From Scopulariopsis brevicaulis (taxonomy: Eukaryota > Ascomycota > Sordariomycetes > Microascales > Microascaceae): 64,000 nucleotides of DNA. Positions 1 through 10,299 of the stretch are shown piece by piece. Each line of letters opens with the position of its first letter. Within the stretch, counting starts at the first letter, position 1. The notes under the pieces are model-generated. The model searched no databases. It saw only the letters and a list, made by a program, of their open reading frames with translations, and was not told where the DNA came from. Location: assembly GCA_017657125.1 (NCBI GenBank), contig JAGFNX010000079.1, positions 1-64,000 of the forward strand, read 5' to 3'. The position numbers and the translations under genes are program-made.

Positions 1-2089
1 GTCTGGGGCAGTGTGGGGCATTTCACTCGGAACTGGGGTGGAACTGGGGAAGTGTGGGGGAACTTGGCGAGACTTAAAACCCGGCACATAGATCCAAGTT
101 AGCTACCGTTATATCAATACTGTGCATCATCAACGGCGATGTCATCATATGACCCTGCATACTGATAGACAGCGTTTGATAGGGCCTAGCAGCGGTGGCC
201 TGTGCTCAACCCCTGCAGCGGTAAGGGTACAATGTATTAGAGCAGCAGCGATGTTAGAAGACAGCATCGTTATATGCAAGGTAAGGTGGTATTCTGAAAA
301 ATAGTTCGATATGTGTGAGTCCAGTCTGAATCCACTTTCCTGCCAGCGTTAGCGTCATGGAGTAATGTAAAGTATACGCAGGTACTCGGAATGTTGGTTT
401 CCTGGACGTGTTCACTGGCCTGTGAGGCGCCGTATTACGTACACATCGACCTGCATCCCATTTCTCCCTTCCCATTAGGTTAATTAGGTTCATGAGATGG
501 ATGGGGCCGATGTGGGGTTTTGTTTGTGGGGACTGTGCCCCCGATTACGATGCTTGCTCCTGTTGCTTTAAGACCAATCTGCTCGAGAGTACTCGAGCGC
601 TTCAACATTCCCGTCCCATTCCCCTTCCCCTCCCTCTTTTCAACGCCAGCACCGCCCATTTTCACTAGTGCCAAGGATAGGAACCGACGCGACCCTGATA
701 TAGAGCTTTAGCACGGACGATTCCACAGGCAGAGGGTAAAACTTACATTCCGACATTACTAGCCCGAACCCAATGGTCGAAATTGTACGCATAATACCGA
801 GTAATGGTGTAGGGTAGAACCAAGACCCCGGTCTGACCCTGCGGAAACCCGCTCGGCAAAACGTAAGACCCACGATTGGCCCCCGCTGCCCGAGTCCCCG
901 ACAGACCTGCCGACAGAGCTGGCAGAGCAAGCTCTTTAGCAGCCCTCCTACCACCCCTGCCACGCCCTCCGGCATGGAACCAGACTGCAAACTGATGACG
1001 GGAACAACAATGTCTTTTTACTGGCTGCGCATCGTAATCGCACTGGGAATCCTCCGAGGCCGGTATAGCCGGGATAACAGGATCACATTCGTAGGGGTTA
1101 AAACATGCCCACCTATGTGTTAGTGGGATGATCAGTGACCACCTGCAGACCCGTCGTTCTGTGAGAGGCCAACGCAAATCTCCAAGCACGATGCTGTTCT
1201 TGCTGGGCGTACTTCTAGTAGCAGCAGGCTTCAGTCTTGCCCGGCAGGAGTCTCGGCGCCATCTCCCCACCAACCTTCCCCGAATCCGGAGTCCAGCTTG
1301 AGCGAACTGATAGTCCCTAGCGACTTAGGCTTTTTAAGTATTTCGAACCAAGCCTGCATGTACCGTAAGATAGCTCTTGTATGTAATGTATCGCGCCACA
1401 TAGGAGCCAGGCAAGAAATTGGTGGGCGACAAGTCGCTCCAGCATCTTAAGGACGAGGACAAAGGGGCAGCTGCAAGTCGACACGTTTCGAAGGATAGGG
1501 GACGAGGAAGAAAATGAATTTTACTTGGCGGGTCAACTGCTCGCGATTATGACTTCCTGCACCTTCGCATGGTCGTCGCCGACATTGTTGACCGCGACGC
1601 GGCTCTAGCGTATTTGACGAGGATGGGCTACGTGAATGGCGTGTCGTAGAAACGCGCGCCGAACCGTATTGGACTTTGATGGGAGCGTGGCGACCTTGTA
1701 GCGGCTGCGTGCGATGACTATAGGCGGGTTGGAGGCTCTCGCAGACGCACCCTCTACTCTTCCTCGAAGCCGGTACATTAGCCCTGCTCTCGACTGTACT
1801 TGAAGCTTCCGCCGTGGTGGCGCCGGTAGAGCCCCTGACTCCGGCTTATAGTACCGGCCATGACAGCACACAGCTTGTGCCTCCAACGCTCCTCCCCGAG
1901 ACCGGAGCCGCACGACTATCGTTCGTCCCAGACACCGAGCAGTTCCACGTGTTCGTCGACGCGCTCAACCCGTGTAAGATGATGTAGCATCGCATTTGTA
2001 GTTATACCCGTCGAAGGATCTCGTTTTTTATTATACATTCCATGGTTCACATCCCATTACTATTTCTTGATCGAAAGTTTACACTCGTC
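1..2089. other. intergenic, no gene recognised
   Basis: No reading frame here resembles a family I know. The first 70 bases hold loosely repeated GGAACTGGGG-like units. A + strand stretch at about 1741-1988 has two short open frames of coding-like composition, but they shift frame and have no start; they could be a decayed gene. The part next to 2090 is the 3' flank of crnA. Confidence 0.5.
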
Positions 2090-3832
2090 TCATTTGCACA
2101 ATGCCTCCTTCGGCATCGGTCTGATCCAGCAAACAGCCAAGTTCAGCACGATGCTGAGAACACCAATTATCCACATCGCAGTGTGATACTCCTTGCCGCA
2201 ATACCGGAAGATGATGGCGCAAATGATACCCCCAAGGTTCCCCGTTGCCCCGACAAACCCAGAGAGCGTCCCTGTGCTGTGTTAGCATCCTTCCGGCCAC
2301 CAGCAATTGATCAGACCAAAACATACCGTTCGCATGTGGGAAAACATGCGGCACGACCGCAAAGTTCGCCCCATTTGAAGCATCCATAAAGAAAGCTAAC
2401 CCCGCCACAAGCCCAAACATCGTCGCCATGCTCTTCGGGTCCGCGAGCCCAATTGCAAGCTCGAACGCGCCCATCACGAGCCCCAGGAATGTGATCCACA
2501 GCTTCTTGGCCCAGACGGAGGAGGTGTGCCGGTAGATGAGGTCACTAATCATGCCGCCTGCGGGACGGAAGAGGACGTTGAGAAGGCCGAACATAGCGGC
2601 CCATTGGCCGGAGCGGGTTTGGCCTAGGGAGGGGAAGTTTTTGAAGTAGTAAGAGCCTATTATAGAGTTTATGGCGAGCTCGCCGCCTGAGTTTGTTAGT
2701 ATGTGGGACGAAGGGGACGATTAGACAAGAGGGGAGAGGATGGTTGGCATACCAAATGAGAATGCGTAGGGGATGGCGAGAGCGAGGGAGTGTGGTGAGC
2801 AGATTATCGAGAGGCCGTCTCCGAGTGTGGGGGCCACGACGACTTCGCCTCGGGCGGTGGCCACCACGCTTCCGTTCGATACTGACTCGACGTCGGGTGT
2901 TTTCGCGCCCTTCTCGTCGGAGGAGCTAGCCAAGATGGACTCCGGCGGCGGAGAGACGGGCTCAGGAGAGACGGCGAGATGGCGGTCTGCCCACTTCCCC
3001 GTGGGCGTGTCCTCGCAGAGGAAGAGCATTCCGAGGGCGGTGGCGGTGATGAGAACGAAGGGGACGATGTAGGCTACTCGCCAGGCCACATAGGGAGCCA
3101 GGTTCTGGGAGCGGACGAGAGAGTCAAAGACGGCGGGCATAACGAAGCTACTCCTGTTAGTCCCATATTTTTCTTCATAGCGATCATGTTTGAGTTAGGG
3201 GGCGTACTAGGTTATCCCACCGCCGGCATTCCCCCAGCCACCAGCGAATGCGTTGGCCGTCCCCACGATATTCTTGTCAAAGAACCCTGTGCACCACACC
3301 TGGCACGGTACGAAACTACCGCCGAGGATTCCCACGAAGAAGCGTATGGCGATGAGGCCGCTCGGGTTAGTCGCGAGGCCGGCCATGGCGGTGGGGATGG
3401 CGCCGGATAGGAGGATGCCGGCGAAGACGTAGCGGGGCCCGAAGCGGTCGCACAGGGGGCCAGCAATGAAGCGGACAATGAGACTAACTCGTCAGTTGTG
3501 TTCTGGATAGTGAATGGGATACGTACGTCGCGAGGAGGGCGACGATGTTAGAGTTCGCCACGTCATCTTGCGTCATGTTCAGATCCTCTCGGATGGTGAT
3601 CGTCAACTTGAAGAGTCAGCATCGCCTTCTAATTTCTGGAAAGCGGGAGGAGACGTACCAGTGGTGGAAAGGCGTACCATGATAGGAACGCGATGAGGAA
3701 GCCGAGCCATGAGAAGAAGAAGACGCGGCCGTATGTGTCGCGGGGGTTGAGGATGGGGACGGAGCGGGCCTTGCGGTTGACGGGGTTGAGCTCGGGGGTT
3801 TTGACGAGAACGCGGAGCATGTCGAGGGCCAT
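2090..3832 (-). CDS. crnA: nitrate transporter (MFS, NNP family)
   Basis: High-affinity nitrate/nitrite importer of the plasma membrane, 488 residues. Six exons: 3832-3659, 3606-3527, 3483-3208, 3147-2753, 2686-2327, 2271-2090; all introns are GT-AG and phases close. The product begins MALDMLRVLVKTPELNPVNR and matches Aspergillus CrnA/NrtA throughout. It carries the nitrate signature GGWGNAGGGIT near the middle, a second glycine signature GATGNLGGI near the C-terminus, and the long hydrophilic central loop of fungal NNP carriers. It runs in the same direction as niiA, 1.4 kb downstream of it. The upstream region holds a NirA-type palindrome and clustered GATA sites, fitting nitrate induction and nitrogen-metabolite control. 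The substrate is inferred from the family and the cluster. Confidence 0.95.
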
Positions 3833-4201
3833 GGTGGCTCGGGAGGTTGGAGGGTGATGACCGGTTTGGGATAGTCGAGGAGCGCTGCTGTATTAAGGAT
3901 AAGTTGAAAAGATAAATGGAAAACAGCACGGTAGGAGTCACGCTCGCTCTTCTCTGGGCGGAAGTTTGGGGAATTGATCACGGCGTTGAGATGATGGTCC
4001 TTCTTATACAGAGCAGGATCTACTTGGGAGTATTGAACATCCGTAGCCATTTCACCGATACACGGCGTCACTCGGTATCAAGCCTTCACGCAGAATGAGC
4101 CGTCATCCAGGCATCGATACAGGAAGTTCTCAGAGGCGCGACCCGCCATGCCTCGCTCAGCTGCAGACTCCTCGATAACAGAGAGTGGGATGAAGTGAAA
4201 G

Positions 4202-4211
4202 CTCCGCGGAG
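4202..4211. promoter_or_regulatory. NirA-type palindrome upstream of crnA
   Basis: CTCCGCGGAG, a perfect palindrome fitting the CTCCGHGG consensus of the nitrate activator NirA, about 370 bp upstream of the crnA start. The same decamer followed by ATG occurs in the niiA-niaD promoter. Binding is inferred from the consensus. Confidence 0.65.
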
Positions 4212-4305
4212 ATGGGCATTCCGTTCCCCAAATATCGGCTCCCCGGCGCTCGTACGGAGGTAGATAGCAGCGGGCGTGTGATGTTACGGGGGGGTCAGAT
4301 AGGGT

Positions 4306-4335
4306 CCTTGAGATAGTGCCCCTTGAGATAGTGCC
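4306..4335. repeat. 15-bp exact tandem duplication carrying GATA sites
   Basis: CCTTGAGATAGTGCC occurs twice head to tail. Each copy contains AGATAG, fitting the HGATAR site of AreA-type GATA factors; a third AGATAG lies at 4297-4302. It lies about 480 bp upstream of crnA, so it duplicates a possible nitrogen-control site. Confidence 0.7.
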
Positions 4336-5240
4336 TCGGATGGAACGACGCCTCCGGTCGAAAGGCGAGAGGGTTTGCCCCAGGACCTGTAGGTCTATAG
4401 AAAGGATGATAACTGATAAAGACGGATCGCCATCGTGTAAGTGCTGCGGCCGCAGCAGCGGCGGTGGAGCCGCGTCTTGGGAGCCTGGTTCGTCAGACGC
4501 CTGATACATCTCTCAAGCTTACCGGAGGTGTATCTAACCCCTGTCCCGAACCAATGGCGGGTGGATATCTTATCTCCACCATAGTCCACGCCAGACAGAT
4601 CACAAAGCATCACATACCGACGGGGAAAATATACTTGACTGTAAGACTGGCAGCGCCGAATAAATTGGATCACCGAGCGGGACGGCAGGCTCGTTTCTAT
4701 GTTCCGCGGCGTGAAGAAAGAGTGTTCAGTGTATTGTGTCTCGGCACCGGATATCGGAACGGAACAATTCAGGTGGAAGCTTAGTTTCGAAAAAGACCCC
4801 GGACCGGTTGCGGCGCAAGAGTTGGCGCCCGCAGCTTATCTGGGAACGGGATTACGGGTTTTCTGATTGGTTGGGCCCGCAAGGTCGCCGATTAAGTTTT
4901 CGTGGGATGGGTTATCAGTGGGGCTCCGCTTGTGCGAGAATGTGTCTGGTTACACCCTGGATGTGCCTTGGCAGGGGCTCCGTGCCACTATGGATACGTG
5001 ACTTGGGGCAGTTACGCGCGTCTCGGAGGATGTTCTGGAAGGGTAGCAGCGCGTGGATGTCTCTCACCCCGTCTCCTTCGGGCTCCTCGCATCTTCGCAC
5101 TTACGCACAGCCCCTAGCGGCATGAAATCCGGGCGTGCGTGGGAGGAAGGGAGCTCCGAGACGGGATAATTTGAAGAGGATACGTTGTAAAGGTGCATAT
5201 CTCATAGTACGGCTTAAAGGAGCGCTTGCAATCATTCAAG

Positions 5241-8200
5241 CTACCACTCAATCGACTGCGTCGTCACGACCCGAGTCCTCACATCCCCCGGTCTCCTTCC
5301 CCTCCTCCCCTTCGCACACCCACTCATCTTCTGATCCATCCTCTCAAACGGATCACATCCCTCCTCCTTCCTCGTCTTCCATCTCTCCGTCCCTAGTAAC
5401 GCGTCCAGCTCCCCCACGGGCGGCAGCGCCAAGTACACCCACCCATCCTCCCGCGCTTCTACCGAAAAGGTCGCGATATTCATCGCGTCGTCGCTAGAAC
5501 ACTTCCCCGCTTGCTTCCCGTTAAGGTCAAAGTTCCGCTTGTGGTAGGGGCAGGAGACCCAGTAGTTTCCGTCCCTCTCCCCGACCATCCCGTCGGAGAG
5601 AACAAAGGCGCGCTTGTGCGGGCACATCTGCTGCGTAGCGTAGAATCTTCCCTTTACCTTAAAGATAGCAAGCTGGGTATCACCCCTCTTTACTTGCGCG
5701 GAGGAGAAGTTGTCAAAGTGGGAGGTTAGGATCAATGGTTCCCAGGAAAGACTCGTCCACTTGTAGTTCTTAAAGTCCTCTTTAGCGGAGGCGTCTTTAG
5801 GCCAGTAAGCGGGCCTCTTCTGCTCGCGTTCGGAAACGATCTCGAGCGTCTCGCTCGTCTCTGCCGTGTTATCGAACTGCCGGAAGGCACTACGGCGGAC
5901 AGGATCCTTCAGAATCTCTGTCCACTCGCAGAAGTAGCCGTCGACGAGCTCCTGCATCTGCCGCTCCATCTCTGCGCAGATGCCGAGTTTGTCGTTTAAG
6001 ATCACCTCACGGAGGTAGGCGATCCCTCCTGGGAGGCTTTCGATCCAGCGTGCGGTTCGCTGGAGGCGGTCTGCTGTGCGGATGTAGAATATGAGGTAGC
6101 GGTCTAGGATAGGGACGACGTCCTCGGTAGGCACGTCTTTTACGAGGAGTTCTGCGTGGCGGGGCTTGGCGCCGCCGTTGCCGGCGATATAGATGTTGTA
6201 CCCCTTTTCTGTGGCGATAAGACCGAAGCTAGGGGCGTAGTTAGTGACGAAGTGGTAAAGGGATAGGAAGAGGCGGCGTACTCCTTGCTTTGTGCTTCAG
6301 CACATTCACGTACACAGCCGGATACGCCGCCCTTTATCTTATGAGGCGCCCGAATGCTCTTATACCGCTCCTCGACGCGTATCGCCATCCCGACGCTATC
6401 ACCAACACCATACCGGCACCATGAAGAACCAACACAGCTCTGCTAATCGTCAGCGTACGCTTCTTAGCCCACTAGGGAAACACATACCTTCACTGTTCTC
6501 AACGCTTTCGCGTACGCATGCCCGCTCTCCATCCCCGCGTCAACTAAATTCTGCCATATTTCAAGAAGATTCTCCTTCTTTACGCCAAACAAGTCAATCC
6601 TCTGCCCACCCGTAATCTTGCAATACAGCTCATGCTTCTCCGCAACCTTCCCTATGACGATAAGCTGCCTTGGCGTGATTTCGCCGCCCGCTACTCGTGG
6701 GACGACCGAGAAGGTGCCGTTCCGCTGGATGTTTGCTAGAAACCGGTCATTGGTTTCTTGGAGGTCGTGGTGAGGCTTTGACATTATGTGCTCGTTAAAG
6801 AGGCTTGAGAGGATTGAGGCGACTGTGGGTTGGCAGATCTCGCAGCCAAGGGAATGAGGGGACGAGCCGACCTCTTCCATTACGGCCTCGAATGTTTTGA
6901 GCTGTTTTATGGCGATAATACTATAGAGGTCTGGCCTTGAGCAGGCAAAGTGAGGGCATACTATACTATGTTAGATCTAGAGTCAAGGAGACCCGGGAAA
7001 TGGAGCTCTTACGATTGTTGGAAACCTCCTGTCCTGCGTCCTTGAGAGCTCGGTTGAGGATACTCTGGACAAGAGGGACACATCCACCACATCCTGTGCC
7101 GGCTTTTGTGCAGGCTTTTAGCCCGGCCAGGTCGTTGCATTTGACGGATTTGACCGTCTCCACGATGTCCCCCTTCGTAACATTGTGACAAGAACAGACC
7201 TGCGTTTCATTAGGCCTAAACACAGTTAGGGACATCACTGTAAGAGAGAAATGATGGGATACAACTCACAGATCAGACCCGTCATCCTCCCCCTCTTGCT
7301 TGGCACCCAGGATGAATTGACTCGGCGGAACGTCTAGAACCTTGCGATTCCGTACCATCTGCGTGAGCTTGATGTAGTCCCTCGTATCTCCAATCATCAT
7401 CCCACCAAGGAGATGCTTCCCGTCCGGCGTGAACAGGTATTTCTTGTACACAGCCCCAAACGGATCCTTGTACGTCAGGGCCCTCGCCTTGGCCTTCCCT
7501 CCGGCGCCATTCCCATTTGGCTGCACATCTGGGCCGTCTCTGTCCGCGAAGAAGTCCCCGAAGCTGGCGACGTCAATCCCCAGGAGCTTCAGCTTGGTGC
7601 TAAGATCAGGACGGTCGAATTTCCGCGAGGGGTCGGAGTTGGTAGTGAGGTTGAACGAGAGGACGTCGGCCATTTCAACGCCTGGGGCGATGATGCCGAA
7701 GGTTTGGGTGTGCCAGCAGGCGCAGTCACCGATGGCGTAGATGTCTGGAACGGAGGTTTGTAGTCTGTCTCGCGGTCAGCTGCAGTTTCGGTTAGGTCCG
7801 TGTGTTGAGGCTTACTTTTCATCGATGACGAAGCCGCCTATTCGCTCGCCGGTCTTGATGCCTGCTAACCGCGCCAGGTCGTCCTTCGGCCTTACGCCAA
7901 TCTGAGCAGCTGTCAGTTTTGCAAGATATAGCGAAAGAAGGATGAATACGTACGGCGAAGCAGACAGTGCTGCACTTGATCTCCTCCCCGTTCTCTAATA
8001 TTACGCCCCTGACGTTGTTACTGTTGTCGGCATTGATCTTGGTGATGGACCTCTGCCGCATAACGTCGAGCCCTAATCCCCGAACTTTCTCAACAACGAG
8101 GTTCCCTGCGTCCTCATCCAGTTGCCGTGATAGCAGATAGCCATTTCGGTCGACGATCTTCACAGAGGAGAAGGTCTCCAGGTCCATCATTGCCTTAGCG

Positions 8201-8924
8201 GCCTCCAGACCCAGGAGGCCGCCTCCCACCGCGACTCCCGTTGATCCCCTATGCTCATTGGCAAAGGCGATGAGGTTCTGGAGATCGAGGATGGTACGGT
8301 AGAGGAAGACGCCCTTAGCGTCGTGGCCCGGGATGAACCTGGGGAGGATGGCTTCCGAGCCAGTGGCTAGGACGAGGGTGTCGTAGGGAATCAGGGCTCC
8401 GGCTGATGTGAGGATAGTCTTGTCCTTGGCCCGGATCTCGGTCACCCGGGTGTCCAGCATGTAGTTGAAGGATCCCTTGTCGAATGATGAGTACTGGGTG
8501 AGAGGTCAGTAAGGGACCAACTCGAAGTGGGTTTGGGGAACGTACCCATTCTTTCGGGTTGAGGTAAAGGTTCTCGACGGCCCTGTGCTCGAAGAACGTA
8601 CTTAGCCCGACGCGGTTATATGCAGGGTGCGGTTCCTCTCCGATGACAGTGATGCTGTATTCGTTCTTCACATCTCGCTTCATCAACTTCTCTCTAACAG
8701 ATTGTTAGCAAAGGGCTGGGCTGGGGGTCAACAAGAGGATCTTACATGAAAGACACCGCGACCATGCCAAGCCCCACCACCACTACCCGCTTCCTTGGTG
8801 TGCCGTTAATGCCGTTAATACCGTTCGTCCCGTTCGCAGCATGAGAGCTATTCACTCCATTCTTGCCATTCGTCCCGTCGGCAGCGCGGGTAGTGTCCAC
8901 CTGCCCGTCAGGTAGATTCACCAT
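5241..8924 (-). CDS. niiA: ferredoxin-independent NAD(P)H nitrite reductase
   Basis: Reduces nitrite to ammonium, second enzyme of nitrate assimilation; 1089 residues. Nine exons: 8924-8746, 8693-8546, 8493-7954, 7901-7816, 7764-7270, 7215-7013, 6960-6488, 6439-6282, 6228-5241; all introns GT-AG, phases close. Domains in order: Gly/Asn-rich N-terminal tail with GTNG/GING repeats, FAD/NAD(P)H reductase (VVVVGLGMVAVSF, YAIGDCACW), BFD-like [2Fe-2S] domain (CSCHNV, GTGCGGC), siroheme/[4Fe-4S] domain with ligands C-x5-C (SCVGSSWC) and C-x3-C (GCVREC), and a C-terminal Rieske-type domain (CPHK, CPYHKR). The apparent frameshift near 6282 is a 53-nt intron. It is divergent from niaD. Cytosolic by family. 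Confidence 0.95.
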
Positions 8925-10299
8925 GGTTGCTCTATGTTTGCGCTGACACGCGCATGTAAGAGTGTCTTCAATATAAGTGATGAGTTTGGCGATAGTTCCA
9001 CTACAATGTGGTCATAAATGTAGTCTGGAAATAACTAGCAATACAACACCAGGTAGGAGCAGGAAAACGCATCAAAAGTGCTTGGAGGGAACAATGAGAA
9101 ATGGATCGATTAGCCACTGTGGTGCGAGCCTTTACAAAGTCATTCCATCTCACTCGGCCGTTCCCGTACGACTCCCGCAGCGCAGCTGCCCAAGTCCCGT
9201 ACCAAGCCGGAGCCGCTCGCCATAGGGGGCCCAGACCCCGTGTCGTCTCGCCACTGACACATTTCCTCGGAGATGCACGGCGCGGCATCTGATCAAAGAT
9301 ATGGTGACGTCTCAGATATCGATTGTTTAAACACAGGAAAATAGAAATACGAAAAAACATTCACCCCTTATCGACAGGTCAAAAATTTAAGAAGTCCCTG
9401 GCGTCATCCAGTTTTTCCCCTTCATTCTTGCGGCACGGGGCTTATCGGCACCTCCCGCTGACCCCCACCCTCCCTGGCGCTATGGAGCGTCGTACGTCAG
9501 ATTGGGCCAATCAAAGTGCCGACGTTTCCGGCCATGCCCCTGATAAGACTCGCATTGCGGCTCCCCTTAAGATCTGACTGCGGCTCGACTGAATCGGGGA
9601 TCTTGCCGAGGAAAATCGCGATAAGCACAGGGCCCGGTCCCCTTCTCCTCGGAGATGCTCTTTTCGCGGCTGTGTTAACGGCGGGCCCCCCTTCTTAATA
9701 TCTCCCGTTCCGACCCTTCGGAGGATCGGCCGCACCCGGAGCGCCCGCAAAGCTTATCTACAGCTAATATTAGCCCTTCCTCTGCCCCGTTTGTCCCTTT
9801 TCCATATCAGGGGCGTTGGAACTCCGCGGAGATGTCTTTCGCAATGTGCTGATAACAATTCTTCCGGAAAGTCGACAAGGCTCGTGCCTCGATGGGGGGG
9901 GGGGGGGTTTGGTTCTCTCGCTCCACGCGCCATGCCGGGCTTCCGTCCGGCGGTCGGCGTGCATTGGAGTTATGCTGTCGCGGCCTGGGGCAAAATGAAG
10001 GGATCCGTTCGGTGGAAATGTGAGTTTCTCCGGACGCGTGCGTGTCTTCCGCTGCTGTAAATCATTATATGATCGGGCAATCCGTAACTTTGGAGTCGGC
10101 AGTTCCGTCGAGGTGTGTAAGAGAACATATCCAGTCAGGCGCTGATCCGTCTTAATGGTCGCTTAATTGAGCGGCGCTCTAAATCTCCCCATCTTTAACT
10201 TCTGTGTCTTCTTCCTCTACCGGCGATTCAGCCCACTTTCAGCCCCTTCTTTCCCAGCTTAGTGTTGGCCTTGTTCACGCAAAGATCTCTGTGCCCATT
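8925..10299. promoter_or_regulatory. bidirectional niiA-niaD promoter
   Basis: 1.37 kb between two divergent start codons. It contains one NirA-type palindrome (9822-9831) and at least six GATA sites fitting HGATAR on either strand: 9367-9373, 9441-9447, 9541-9546, 9619-9624, 9753-9759 and 9850-9855. A run of 14 G lies at 9894-9907. This layout matches the known NirA/AreA-controlled niiA-niaD promoter of Aspergillus; actual regulation is inferred. Confidence 0.8.
9822..9831. promoter_or_regulatory. NirA-type palindrome between niiA and niaD
   Basis: CTCCGCGGAG followed by ATG, identical over 13 bases to the site upstream of crnA. It lies among GATA sites, about 470 bp from niaD and 900 bp from niiA. 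Confidence 0.7.

Larger units (their letters stand above)
3833..5240. other. crnA upstream region and niiA 3' flank
   Basis: No gene recognised. The part nearest crnA is its promoter and holds the regulatory sites listed separately (4202-4211 and 4306-4335), plus an AGATAAG site on the minus strand at 4569-4575. Short open frames on both strands are low-complexity and lack family resemblance. Confidence 0.6.

Noticed and set aside
6229..6281. Frameshift in niiA
   Set aside because: It is a normal 53-nt GT-AG intron with a CTAAC branch site.
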